Translations under genes and position numbers: made by a program
In this document: positions 41,501-46,517 of the stretch, piece after piece
How the letters are laid out: the number at the start of each line of letters is the position of its first letter
How positions within the stretch are numbered: position 1 is the first letter of the stretch
Assembly (NCBI GenBank): GCA_963281255.1
Contig: OY725489.1
Coordinates: forward strand, 806,001 to 870,000
Direction of reading: 5' to 3'
Origin: Aphrocallistes beatrix
Taxonomy: Eukaryota > Porifera > Hexactinellida > Sceptrulophora > Aphrocallistidae
DNA length: 64,000 bases
The notes under the pieces: generated by a model
What the model was told of the DNA's origin: nothing
Seen by the model: the letters and a program-made list of their open reading frames with translations, nothing else
Database searches by the model: none

Positions 41501-44249
41501 TAATACTGGTCAGTTGATTTAAATTCTCGCAATGTGTTATAGAAATATTTACGTTTGTGCGTACGTAATTAGGATATGATGAACTGTATTGTCATTGTGG
41601 AAAAGAGGTGATATTCCCGCCAATTCCCTGTGGCACCAAACCTCCGATTTGTAACGAGCTCTGCACACGGAATCACCCATGCGGCCATCCCCCTCGACAC
41701 AACTGCCACTCAGAGAAAAACTGTCCACCCTGTGCCGATCTCGTTGAGAAGATCTGCATGTGTGGGAAAGAGGTAATTTCTACACGTTTGAGTGCTATAT
41801 TTAGGCTGTCAATATCCATTTTAAGGAAAGCATTTACTCTACTTTATCGAAACTCTTGACTAAATCCCTTAACCCAGCGGTTTTCAACCTTTTTTGGCTG
41901 TGGACCCCCTGATATCTTCTGTGGACCACTAAGGGGTCCATGGACCCCAGGTTGGGAACCACTCCCTTAACCTCTGGAGAAACTCGAAACACTTAAAACA
42001 ATATTTTGATAAGATTAGCTACTGTATCCTTTCCTAGTCTCTCTGCAACGTTCCTTGTTACCAGAAAGACCCATCTTGTGGCAGGACCTGTGGTAAGCTG
42101 CTGAGGTGTGCAGTGCACCATTGCAATAAACTGTGCCACCGCGGACAGTGTCAGACGGAGAAGGACAGCTGTGTGCAGAAGTGTCTGCATGCGAGGAAGC
42201 TGTGCGGACACTCGTGTGGTGTGCCATGTCATGGCAAGTCTGCTTGTCCCCCATCGCTGTGCAGTGTGTGGGTAAGCTGATGGTTGAACGAATTTAATGC
42301 CACTTTTACCTGGGGTCGATTCTATTTATAGTCTGGACCTCAAATTTATATGGCTTCCCCGCCCAAAATGGCTTAAACAGGAACTGACGCTACACATTCC
42401 TGGTATAGGCGGGGTTAATAATATTATATATCCCAGGGACAACTTGGGGTCATTCTATTTATAGTAATAGCCACAAGTTTTATGGCTTCCCCACCCAAAA
42501 TGGCTTAACCCGGAAATGAGTAAGCATAATTCAAAGTTTTTCCCGTGTTTTAATACAATCAAATGCTAACCAAAATAGTTATCAATTCCATGCGACTATG
42601 CCTTCAATAATATGTAGCTTCTTTAAAAATTGAATGAATATCGCCATCATATATCGTACAATTTGTTTACTATTGTGTGATGACCGAAATTTTTTTGTTT
42701 ATTTTAAATTGCAAGTTTGCAGCTGACGTTTTTAGATATTGTTTGTACGCTATATGTATACGTTAAACTAAGGTAACTGTGAAATGCAACTGCGGCCGAA
42801 AATCTTCCCAAATGATCTGTCCGCTCGGCAGCGATAATCCGGATATCCAGAAACGCATCAGAGAGAAAGGCCTTTCCGGAGTTGTGAGTAGTCTTCTCAG
42901 TGGGAAGAAAGTCGATATAGGCAAGTACATGGAGCTAAAGAATATAGAGAATCTGGACTGCGATGAGGACTGTCAGAAAGAAGATTGGAAAAGGTATTTT
43001 TTTATTAAAAATATTTACTATTATTTGTATTTAGTTCAAATTAAATACAGTCGACTCCGCTTAATCAGGTCACCGTTTAATCGGGTCAACCGCTTAATCG
43101 GGACATTTTTGGCAGGACCGGAATAGCTCTCACACATAGAAGCTAATACAAAATATTTTCGGTTAATAGGGTTCTTCGCTTAATCAGGGCAAAATATCCT
43201 CTGACCGATGTGACCCTATTAAGCGGAGTCAACTGTATTCGTGTAATGGGCCTATTTCGTGAACAGTTGTATTTATAGGAAGCTGGCAGATGCCTTCGGT
43301 GTGGACACGAGCTCTTCAAGCGATCAAGCCATCCGTGAGATGTACAATCCCTTCCTGAAGGAACAAGCTAAGCTAGAGCCTGCGTTCACCAGCCAGCTAG
43401 AAGAGCAGTTCAAAAAGCTAGTGCAGACAGCTTACGCCAGTCAGGCCAAGTGTCAGCAGCACGTGTTCCGCCCCATGAAGGGGAACCACAGACGGATAAT
43501 CCACGAGCTAGCTGCCTACTACAACTGCCAGACCTGGTCCCTGGACCCCGAGCCACAGAGACAAGTTGTTGTCCTCGCTAACAAGTCAGTCACACTTCAT
43601 GTCATGTTCACCAATAGTGTTGTTGTATGCGAGAGGTTTCCTACCTCTATTAATATGTGATAGATTTATTATCATTAGTTTAGCCAAACAATCGCCACCA
43701 AATTGTGTCGAGCGTCACACTTTGATGGCACGCGACATAATTTAGTAGAGACTATATTTTGATCAGAAAACCAATGTGGAACTTTGATCAGAAATGTGGT
43801 ATTTGAATTAATTAGTTTTGAAATTCAACATTTTCTGATCAAAATTCTGCATATTTTCTGATCAAAATTATACATATTTTCTGATCAAAATATACAGTCC
43901 CAATTTAGTATGGTAAGACCCCAAAATGGACATTTTTAAAAATTCATTCATGGTCCATATGGGTCTTAGCACACTAAATTATGTCGTGTACCATCAAAAT
44001 GTGACACTCGACAAAATTCGGTGGTGATTGTTGGGCTAATCTAATGATAGTAACAATATCATGGATCAGAACTAGGATAATCGCTATGGTAGTAAAACCG
44101 TCTTACAACAATACTAAGCAGATCTAGTTAGGTCTCAAACATGCTAACACAGCTCTTTATTTAGATCTTCTGTGATTCCGACTACAAGTCTGTCAGAACT
44201 AGTGCACGGATCCAAGAAGATGAAGAAGCCGTTACAGCCACTGAGTTAG
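20505..44249 (+). CDS. NFX1: NFX1 zinc-finger protein spanning 23.7 kb in 15 exons
   Basis: Nuclear NF-X1 family protein (RNA/DNA-binding, RING-type E3 candidate). Exons: 20505-20882, 20954-21104, 21388-21560, 21622-21751, 21810-21886, 24316-24500, 24713-24819, 25399-25546, 40653-40867, 41182-41508, 41573-41772, 42038-42271, 42773-42993, 43279-43584, 44165-44249. All junction phases agree and give exactly 979 codons. Order: a PAM2-like PABP-binding motif LHSQSNEFRP (12-21), a Gly/Arg region, a RING-like domain (YECVVCCEIV...WKCPTCRH), a row of NF-X1 fingers of the type CGKSLNT...CHPGPCPPC, and an R3H domain (HRRIIHELAAYYNC). The tail SSVIPTTSLSEL aligns with human NFX1. Introns 5 (2.4 kb) and 8 (15.1 kb) contain other genes. 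Intron 6 looks U12-type. Confidence 0.95.
21270..21375. mobile_element. MITE fragment, family GACTCCGCTTAATCGGG (copy 1)
   Basis: In NFX1 intron 2. It carries GTGACTCCGCTTAATCGGG and the inverted AGATTAAGCGGAGTTCCC, followed by TTTAGTATTAGCTTCTATG, which is shared with copy 2 at 22407-22534. The order is rearranged relative to the intact copy at 43048-43235. Confidence 0.6.
21954..23814 (-). CDS. EFCAB3: EFCAB3-like EF-hand protein, nested antisense in NFX1 intron 5
   Basis: A 471-residue calcium-binding protein in three exons on the minus strand: 23814-23111, 22891-22574 and 22347-21954, joined in phase 2 at both introns (SEIE/RYYHNK and ANR/IRKLSR). Two EF-hand loops, DINGGGTIDASE (140-151) and DEDGNGEIDFDE (176-187), have the expected acidic ligands. 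The part after them matches the layout of human EFCAB3: ILFNALTRFMRKSALSSLSE, then ALKxx...GDSPYS, then a helical C-terminal region with LTIDDL. The Lys-rich insert KRKKKGKGKGK is not in the human protein. All of it sits inside the NFX1 intron between exons 5 and 6. Family assignment is moderate; EF hands are certain. Confidence 0.8.
22407..22534. mobile_element. MITE, family GACTCCGCTTAATCGGG (copy 2)
   Basis: Starts CAGGTGACTCCGCTTAATCG after TA and ends near CACGTCTG, again before TA; the right terminus is degenerate. It lies in intron 2 of the EFCAB3-like gene, which is itself inside an NFX1 intron. Confidence 0.6.
23930..24127. mobile_element. MITE, family CAGTCAACTCCCG, carrying a nested MITE
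   Basis: The ends CAGTCAACTCCCGTT and ATCGGGAGTTGACTG are inverted and flanked by TA on both sides. A second element lies inside it at 23977-24052. It is located 115 bp upstream of the EFCAB3-like start, in NFX1 intron 5. Confidence 0.85.
23977..24052. mobile_element. Nested 76-bp MITE, family CAGTAGAACCTGC
   Basis: The ends CAGTAGAACCTGCGTAATCC and ATTATGGAGGTTCTACTG are inverted with TA on both sides. It is inserted inside the element at 23930-24127, so this insertion is the younger one. Confidence 0.85.
24820..25398. other. NFX1 intron 7, G/C runs
   Basis: 579-bp intron. It contains a run of about 10 G near 25105 followed by C-rich tracts, and weakly inverted GGCATAG/CTATGCC segments near 24847 and 25190 that may be the ends of a degenerate element. 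No coding sequence seen. Confidence 0.4.
25792..26985 (-). CDS. NHL-repeat protein, nested antisense in NFX1 intron 8
   Basis: A 397-residue, single-exon protein. Residues 1-60 are a predicted coiled coil (ELKDNLIANFRILHSRLDQY). From about 130 to the end come NHL beta-propeller repeats: LNGPRGLSIDSQDNIYICDQ, then RIQIFSNDGQYMQHFG, FNVPHGIDVSKEGEIFVCDC and FMTPQGVGILSDKRIVSV. This resembles the C-terminal half of TRIM2/3/32/71-type proteins, but RING and B-box fingers are absent. A role as a protein- or RNA-binding adaptor is likely but not shown. It starts 245 bp after NFX1 exon 8 on the other strand. ATG at 26983-26985. Confidence 0.85.
   Translation of the reverse strand: MAGNDIVSRITELKDNLIANFRILHSRLDQYEQVLSHDLDKILSEMLAGHSEAQDVEEKGWSELEQLGQSRNHIFTSNLTRGELEKNQTKIGGKIQLNFDLTRFETVLTNLLSIDNTLFIKQEKNTVIPISGCNEGHLPGELNGPRGLSIDSQDNIYICDQYNKRIQIFSNDGQYMQHFGDEHLTGPWSVAITGDNAYVTDAGQHGVFWFTVSDGRLVKKMGGKGTGNGQFNVPHGIDVSKEGEIFVCDCFNDRITVLDAQLNFIKNQCECQVVRPDDVKIRDQMVLVLDSSDPCLQLFNLQGVKIHSLIQGVGQEAMMTKWGYFFTINRENNLIIISDVVTHCLRVYTAQGELLQTLGQVGTDKGGFMTPQGVGILSDKRIVSVCTDKKCGMLQIF
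27240..27273 (+). repeat. GC-rich hairpin repeat (GCGCAAGCAAGCGAAGCG)
   Basis: The same 30-bp sequence, ending GCGCGCTTGTA, occurs at 3301-3336, 34347-34379 and 34856-34886. It stands out from the AT-rich surroundings and can fold CAAGC against GCTTG. It looks like the 3' end of a transposon family (see 33446-34379). Confidence 0.7.
27480..27663. mobile_element. MITE, family CAGTGGAGTTTCC
   Basis: 184 bp. The ends CAGTGGAGTTTCCGG and GGGAGACTCCACTG are inverted. The right flank is TA, the left flank TG. Internal GGATAACGGACAC / GTGTCCG motifs also pair. Confidence 0.8.
28051..29679 (-). CDS. Frizzled-like multi-pass receptor candidate 1, nested in NFX1 intron 8
   Basis: A 542-residue membrane protein with no introns. 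The N-terminal 95 residues are polar (cytosolic by inference). One hydrophobic span follows (101-123), then a loop with N-glycosylation sequons and the cysteine pattern CPAMYIY...CTPKCGEWGSCG (162-186). Seven more spans follow at about 195-218, 225-246, 278-303, 322-345, 365-387, 411-434 and 499-516. DFPGQKYLFC after span 3 and the W-rich span 4 recall the Frizzled/Smoothened seven-pass region. No Frizzled cysteine-rich Wnt-binding domain is present, and the extra first span is unusual. Two relatives lie at 36486-38006 and 38847-40481. The Frizzled link is a suggestion; the topology is clear. Confidence 0.6.
   Translation of the reverse strand: MWSIKDWVLRIQNQEKFQMENKNTSIYSNPRVIGAQNRERNDITKNSLYKTSESVDSVTDECRPSLPRRKSSIFSIIETDKETMENMTKPKLCLPIKCQKVALSIFTVVGIAIIWLSLGFLLGYEGYARVKLQRSNISIANLVTRPERLLSYANLTNQSIQCPAMYIYTPRTRTCTPKCGEWGSCGPVMYYIERYFLILLDIIGIVLGVYGIISWIINYKQYNWKQFAVFICIVMSILPSLFFAALDFPGQKYLFCSNEDKEWDAVRRESHLHVHIYGGVLAYVFYSLGFWIWFTLINISLSAFFPLSPRLQSKSFYWKLGIVEALIAWGVPLLILSAFIATGGRFNLENAIEPPSYNFGSGAYIIAAPIYVLYRFILTTFLLLFHKIRWAVLNSQKYKTTRVQMSPLEKRFIGVGAFYIFLLIARTVYASWAGFTIKWNLENRAYGACIALGSPIIPAQYNNSIPAHANATIVSDLLPPRLRNLIPPCDYPCIIPFNPILVRMAWLIILCVTIGNGPLYTCTRKIKQKAMGTISTFAGKTN
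29935..30659. mobile_element. Mariner-like non-autonomous element with ~175-bp inverted ends
   Basis: Flanked by TA on both sides. The ends CTTAGGGCATTCAAAAAGTT and AACTTTTTGAATGCCCTAAG are perfect inverted complements. The arms continue to about 30110 and back to 30485 with roughly 90 percent pairing. The terminal sequence resembles mariner TIRs (TTAGG...CAAAAAGTTC). The 370-bp centre has no open frame, so it depends on transposase from elsewhere. Confidence 0.85.
31280..31397. mobile_element. 118-bp palindromic MITE
   Basis: The left arm CAGTAGAAAAAGTAGCATTT and the right arm AAATGCTACTTTCCTACTG pair. Arms of about 48 bp continue through GATGCTGTCTTTCTTGTCTA. The loop is short. Confidence 0.8.
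31880..32755 (+). CDS. Unknown protein A (paralogue of the gene at 35384)
   Basis: A 291-residue, intronless gene on the NFX1-sense strand inside NFX1 intron 8. Residues 1-140 form a conserved, basic domain: VKGHP, EDHYRKPRGLLEGMRRVDS, IENQHKWNELKNRFLDQVFS, VTIDFDLLKTQSFENRREFF and TRIRVEWKRYSARDFKSKKK. The tail is Pro/Gly/His/Ser-rich and probably disordered, with two loosely repeated blocks built on S(I)PDGYRDQIHGP / SIHGGHQGQIHGP. I do not recognise the family. The alternating beta pattern and basic end suggest nucleic-acid or protein binding, but that is a guess. ATG 31880 was chosen because the paralogue starts at the same MS(D/E)NILKTC position. Confidence 0.65.
   Translation: MSDNILKTCIVKGHPRQNSKFVEDHYRKPRGLLEGMRRVDSTSKRETNFTIENQHKWNELKNRFLDQVFSFKEVNSTNVTVTIDFDLLKTQSFENRREFFTLCKQSFKVQDYTRIRVEWKRYSARDFKSKKKSRSVSASLTQSHFTTQHLFVGPAHPPISGPDTSIPDGYRDQIHGPIANGPLQPPNTFCPSTYSGGGQGSQYSQMTPDYSHAYPPRINPTTSIHGGHQGQIHGPNMDYPSQFTSPTNHSFRRQGNEVFPNAMMSEHQPPMYQQNISSSVYNFGQFGNDRW
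33192..33362 (+). mobile_element. Truncated Helentron-like 5' end
   Basis: Starts TCTTATATATTAAAACTCTA, then a GTTT run, then AATTGATTGAAGAATTGGCA. The same 165 bp restart at 33446 with about 90 percent identity, which marks the 5' end of a repeated element. Confidence 0.5.
33446..34379 (+). mobile_element. Putative Helentron/HINE-like element
   Basis: Begins TCTTATATATTAAAACTCCA, has a TTTG microsatellite near the 5' end, an internal 141-bp tandem repeat, and near the 3' end a perfect hairpin GCGGACACGCAGTGTCCGC (34325-34343) followed by the GC-rich CGCAAGCAAGCGAAGCGTGC and CTTGTA. TC start, central tandem repeats and a 3' subterminal hairpin resemble HINE/DINE-1-like non-autonomous Helentrons. 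The 3' motif recurs at 3301-3336, 27240-27273 and 34856-34886. There is no Rep/helicase gene. Assignment is tentative. Confidence 0.45.
33861..34285. repeat. 141-bp tandem repeat, three units
   Basis: Units share GTTGACATGGGGTTTTTAGG, GTGTAGATTTCGAATATCAT and TTTGTTTACTTTTGTTTACA. The GTTGACAT landmark falls at 33884, 34025 and 34166, exactly 141 bp apart. The third unit is the most diverged. Confidence 0.85.
34833..34886 (+). repeat. GC-rich hairpin repeat, isolated 3' end copy
   Basis: CTGCAGACACGCAGTGTCTGC hairpin-like core followed by CCGCGCAGCGCAAGCAAGCG. It matches the 3' end of the element at 33446-34379, with compensatory changes in the hairpin stem (GCGGACAC/GTGTCCGC versus GCAGACAC/GTGTCTGC). 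Confidence 0.65.
35158..35274. mobile_element. Small inverted-repeat element
   Basis: The left arm CCGGAATTCCCGAACATTCA pairs imperfectly with the right arm ending GAATATCTAGGGAATTCCTG. Inner TTCTGGAATTT/AAATTCCAGAA also pairs. MITE-like, 110 bp upstream of the second paralogue. Confidence 0.6.
35384..36073 (+). CDS. Unknown protein A paralogue, shortened tail
   Basis: A 229-residue intronless gene, a close duplicate of the gene at 31880. The first ~145 residues are about 90 percent identical, and the 60 bp before the ATG (GTTAACAGCAGCTCC...) are duplicated too. After about residue 165 the sequences diverge. This copy loses the Pro/Gly/His repeats and ends HMFPTN-like after a different stretch, possibly because of a frameshift or replaced 3' end. 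Both lie in NFX1 intron 8, in the same direction, 2.6 kb apart. Most substitutions in the domain are conservative (for example VFSFKEV/VFSFKEI), so both copies may still be under selection. Confidence 0.6.
   Translation: MSENILKTCFVKGHPRKNMNFVEDHYRKPRGLLEGMRRVDSTSKREENFTIENQHKWNELKLRFLDQVFSFKEINSTNVTITIDFDLLKTQSFENRREFFTLCKQTFKVQNYTRIRVEWKRYSARDFKSKKKSRTVGTSLSQSHFTTQRRIEGPAHPSNSGPITSSHEEQGDQILNPIVDRPLLFPLNLLYIHEGSEVRSTCMIPLYIIMRNEVGQTQLMPEYSMFPTN
36074..36485. other. Spacer between convergent nested genes
   Basis: AT-rich, 412 bp, between the plus-strand paralogue and the 3' end of receptor candidate 2. No feature seen. Confidence 0.4.
36486..38006 (-). pseudogene. Frizzled-like receptor candidate 2, interrupted by one in-frame stop
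   Basis: The frame from ATG 38006 is open to a TAA at 37073-37071, and the same frame then continues without a shift to the end at 36486. Laid against receptor 1, residues align without a gap across the stop: IPILLIGG, stop, FGIGERYNLE against VPLLILSAFIATGGRFNLE. The stop falls where receptor 1 has Phe, in the span-5 region. Everything else is intact: first span, CPEMYIF...CRPKCGFWSGCG loop, LDLPGQRYLYC, FPLSARLQSKSFLWKE and MSGPERRFIVVS. Length would be 506 residues. A recent single-base pseudogenisation, a null allele, stop readthrough or an assembly error are all possible. Confidence 0.7.
38007..38846. other. Spacer between receptor candidates 2 and 3
   Basis: AT-rich. It contains a minus-strand copy of the GGCTTCCCC repeat at 38455-38537. 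No gene seen. Confidence 0.45.
38455..38537 (-). repeat. Dispersed GGCTTCCCC repeat (copy 1)
   Basis: Contains the reverse complements of CCCAAAATGACTTAACCGG and of TGGGGTCATTTCTATTTATA, shared with 42306-42530 and 47877-48012. An AT-rich dispersed repeat of unknown class with weak inverted ends. Confidence 0.6.
38847..40481 (-). CDS. Frizzled-like multi-pass receptor candidate 3, nested in NFX1 intron 8
   Basis: A 544-residue intronless membrane protein, the most diverged of the three relatives. It keeps the same plan: a long polar N-terminus (Asn/Arg-rich), a first span (about 79-103), a loop with CSLGFEFNGYFCLPPCNWHPAG and NNS sequon, then seven spans. The shared motif LDVPDQKEIFC replaces LDFPGQKYLFC, and GGFETRFMIHS replaces SPLEKRFIGVG. 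Acidic loop (about 475-495) before the last span. It starts 172 bp before NFX1 exon 9 on the other strand. Receptor function and Frizzled relationship are inferred from topology only. Confidence 0.6.
   Translation of the reverse strand: MSTIVMKEIGEKCSTFVNTQVVQNTDEGRGSNNGNNRVDKGMFSMKRLLEKQGTNMRPRNSNSNRKSRKCSPRCIKLSWKILSILVIALAVILALTPLVLSKVPPKGIPNQNNSLWEKATELALIRYYKQAELLEANCSLGFEFNGYFCLPPCNWHPAGPAAFTAQKAILNIIDLSGILLSIVSICAWVLPFILHLIKERPTSLEDLDLNLPRLSLFMLLLSVSILILLYTMLDVPDQKEIFCHTTTSELGIDFSLVSPHNNGLIEFYGALFHYFTLTYLLWTIFSWLNIILVLLFPLQICSNLKTKRYIFIFEFSISLLTPFIALILATNAPDYNGEYTTAYGPLQIYRILIIRDHNLYNVLYEWPHFACLSIILVFNVVIVLKLKLYLLRQEDLSGRTQKIGGFETRFMIHSIILIILNVLINTTVIAYRFVTYSYYWNLEEIIGCVTLDCNITYVIDGEVHRGKSLELINLFSEYYDEGDILPCQNYLQQNEDIYPSFLFIMSTISLRLIWVSVFVVLIPQFNPGGLFKTLKGYFKMRSAV
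41875..41964. mobile_element. 90-bp hAT MITE with exact 8-bp duplication
   Basis: In NFX1 intron 11. Starts CAGCGGTTTTCAACCTTTTT and ends AGGTTGGGAACCACTC. Flanked by CCTTAACC at 41867-41874 and 41965-41972. CAGCGGTT.TCAACC ends are typical of hAT (Charlie-type) elements known across animals. Confidence 0.85.
42306..42530. repeat. Dispersed GGCTTCCCC repeat (copy 2, two tandem units)
   Basis: In NFX1 intron 12. Two units carry TGGGGTC.ATTCTATTTATAG, ATGGCTTCCCC.CCC and AAAATGGCTTAA. The same motifs occur at 38455-38537 and 47877-48012. Confidence 0.65.
43048..43235. mobile_element. MITE, family CAGTCGACTCCGC (intact copy)
   Basis: 188 bp in NFX1 intron 13, flanked by TA. The ends CAGTCGACTCCGCTTAATC and ATTAAGCGGAGTCAACTG are inverted. 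The interior has three more CGCTTAATCGGG-type motifs. Related fragments are at 21270-21375 and 22407-22534. Confidence 0.85.
43670..44049. mobile_element. 380-bp foldback element in NFX1 intron 14
   Basis: The arms are about 75 bp: left TATCATTAGTTTAGCCAAAC and right GTTGGGCTAATCTAATGATA. Pairing continues through ATCGCCACCAAATTGTGTCG. The centre has three copies of ATATTTTCTGATCAAAAT. The GCCACCAAA motif is shared with the foldback in the glycerol kinase intron. Confidence 0.8.
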
Positions 44250-44723
44250 CATAGCATGAGGTGGTAACGCTGTTATGTGAGATTGTACTTGATGCTTGTA
44301 GAGCTGGAAAGATATTTATTTTATTGTTAGGTTTTTCTATTTACATTCTACTATTATCGTCTGCTGGTTCAAGTAATACATTGCTTTTGATACAGGGATC
44401 ATAATTTTACACTTCATTATTCATTTGGAGTATTACGGCTTGCATTATACGTACGTAATAATTAAAATGCCTTCATATTTCCTGATTAGGAGAACAACAG
44501 AGATATTCACATAGCTGAATCATCGACTCACTCAAGTTTAAGTAATAGCCATGACCAAATTAAGAAATTCTGGTTGATCATTTCTTTATTCGTTGTGTTA
44601 TTGGAAGTATGATCTGGTAATTTCATCGATCACTTCCAGGCAGTAATCTTGAGAGAATTCTATTGGTACATATATAAACTGCGTTTCTCTTACATACGTA
44701 CCAATATATTCACATAATAATTA
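44250..44723. other. NFX1 3' flank
   Basis: AT-rich spacer with NFX1 3' UTR and the likely promoter of the small gene at 44724. No specific element seen. Confidence 0.4.
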
Positions 44724-45020
44724 ATGTCAAAAGTTAGCCAAAAAGCCTCTCGACTCAGCTCTAAGAGATATTATGCCCACACAAGTGGAGACAGATGGAT
44801 AATTCAGTCCCTGAAATCGACCCTTGAAGATCTGGAGAATATCCAACGTGAGAAATACGGCCATCCCCATATAGCGATAACAAAATCGAAATCTAAAGGC
44901 TGTGCGGGGAAAGATAACCACCCGCCCAGTGCTAACAGCTCTTCAGATTTCTTCCTATGCGTGTGTGAGCCTGAACTAGATCCCGCCTCCACAAGAAATC
45001 TTTTCAAACAGTTGAAATAA
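44724..45020 (+). CDS. Small unknown protein, 98 residues
   Basis: Intronless frame with ATG preceded by TTA, better codon use than its flanks. The N-terminus is Ser/Lys-rich, followed by a helical segment (WIIQSLKSTLEDLENIQREK) and a C-terminal CVCEPELDP motif with LFKQLK at the end. I do not recognise it. It ends 262 bp before the convergent SRRD stop. It could be a small conserved protein or a chance frame; composition favours real. Confidence 0.5.
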   Translation: MSKVSQKASRLSSKRYYAHTSGDRWIIQSLKSTLEDLENIQREKYGHPHIAITKSKSKGCAGKDNHPPSANSSSDFFLCVCEPELDPASTRNLFKQLK

Positions 45021-45281
45021 ATTACCATTCATTAATTGTGGAAATTGTTTCCGTTGTTTTTGCCTGATTATTGAATTAAACTAATATATTTGGTTAATAA
45101 TTATGCAGATACATGTACGTACGTTCCTCATTCCAACCCCCCCCCCCCCCCCACCATTAAAAAATCCTATTAGTGTGATTGTTAGTATTGATGTGTTTTT
45201 CTATTATTTACTCAAGACTGTCAATACTTGATATTATTTCCCCATACAAGTACGTACTAGAATCACACACATCGCAATTAC

Positions 45282-45947
45282 TTATGCTACAAACCATTGC
45301 AAAGCACAGCAATCGAACACACAGTCTTTATAAAAAATATTCTCGAGTCTGATTTTCTTGATAGAGTCCAGTACGTGCAGATGTTTGAAGTTATACATCG
45401 TATCCAAATCGTTTCCCAGTATGGACACGAGATCTAAGTTAGCTATATTCGCCTCTATCAAGTTCTCAAAGAGGAATTTTTCAGCATGGAACATGACGAA
45501 TAGAGTTCTCACATCAACCTTCCGCTTGGCTTCTTCGTTAATCGCGATATCTTTGAGTTTGTAGGATTGGATTGCGTCTATTTCCACCTCACTCAAAACA
45601 GGATCATAGAAAAGTGGATTCTCGATTTTCAACATCTCCATGATGTACAGCAGTGCGGCTAACTGGTATTTAGGCGCCTGACTGTACAAACTGTCCATCT
45701 TTCCAATCCCATAGCAGACTACGTCTACTGGTCGTAGTTCCGTCTGCAGACACCCTACAATGGAATCGATTTCTTTCATAAACGCGCTTTTTCTCAATTC
45801 GATTCGGCATCTCTCTACACTAGCCAAGATCTGATCTTGAGTACTGTCAGCGGATAGTTCGTGCGGCGAATAGCCCTTATGAAGTTTAGTTTTGGATTTT
45901 CTAAAGCCTCTTTTCTTGGACACTAAAGTGAACCCGTCATCCTCCAT
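45282..45947 (-). CDS. SRRD: SRR1-like protein (SRRD)
   Basis: A 221-residue SRR1-domain protein, related to the plant circadian/light regulator SRR1 and linked in animals to haem metabolism and rhythm. The frame shows VVCYGIGKMDSLYSQAPKYQ LA-type block (CYGIG core), YDPVLSEVEIDAI, then VRTLFVMFHAEKFLFENLIEANI and SILGNDLDTM. These match the ordered SRR1 motifs (CYGIG, DP.F...E, F.MPHC..L..NLL, GNS). The His of FHAE replaces the usual PHC Cys context. The end CALQWFV matches the family's HWF. Single exon, ATG at 45945-45947. Confidence 0.88.
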   Translation of the reverse strand: MEDDGFTLVSKKRGFRKSKTKLHKGYSPHELSADSTQDQILASVERCRIELRKSAFMKEIDSIVGCLQTELRPVDVVCYGIGKMDSLYSQAPKYQLAALLYIMEMLKIENPLFYDPVLSEVEIDAIQSYKLKDIAINEEAKRKVDVRTLFVMFHAEKFLFENLIEANIANLDLVSILGNDLDTMYNFKHLHVLDSIKKIRLENIFYKDCVFDCCALQWFVA

Positions 45948-46517
45948 TTTTGTTCATAAACTTGGTGAATTCTGATTGGTTAATATTCTAATTATCCTAA
46001 GCCTAAACCCGTGTATTCTTGGTTAATTCATCAGATGTGAAGAAGCATATATCATAAATACGGTCGAGACAATCATGTAAAATAATATACTTACAATGAT
46101 TTTTCTGTCCAATTTTAGCCTCCATCTGGACAATGGTATTCATCGAGGTATTGTTATATATGGACATACCACTATACAGCTAACACTTATAGAAGTTCCA
46201 ATATGCAGATATAGTATACGTGGTTATTCAGAATTTATAGAACACTCAATGCTTTTTGTCCAATGTATCATAAAATATTCAGTATACAAAAAGGTAAATT
46301 CAACATTTAAATAGTAATTATTAATAAAAAGTTAAAAAAAAACGACCAAATTCCTAATTTCTATAACTTATTATTGATAACTAAGTAATTCGTTTTATAT
46401 TTTTGATAAACAAGATCCAGTTTTATTCTTTTTATATAAGAGATTTATTCCCTAATTGTAAATTTCTCTTATTTCTTGGTTCTAAGATTAGCTACTCGTC
46501 ACATTCAGGATACTCAT

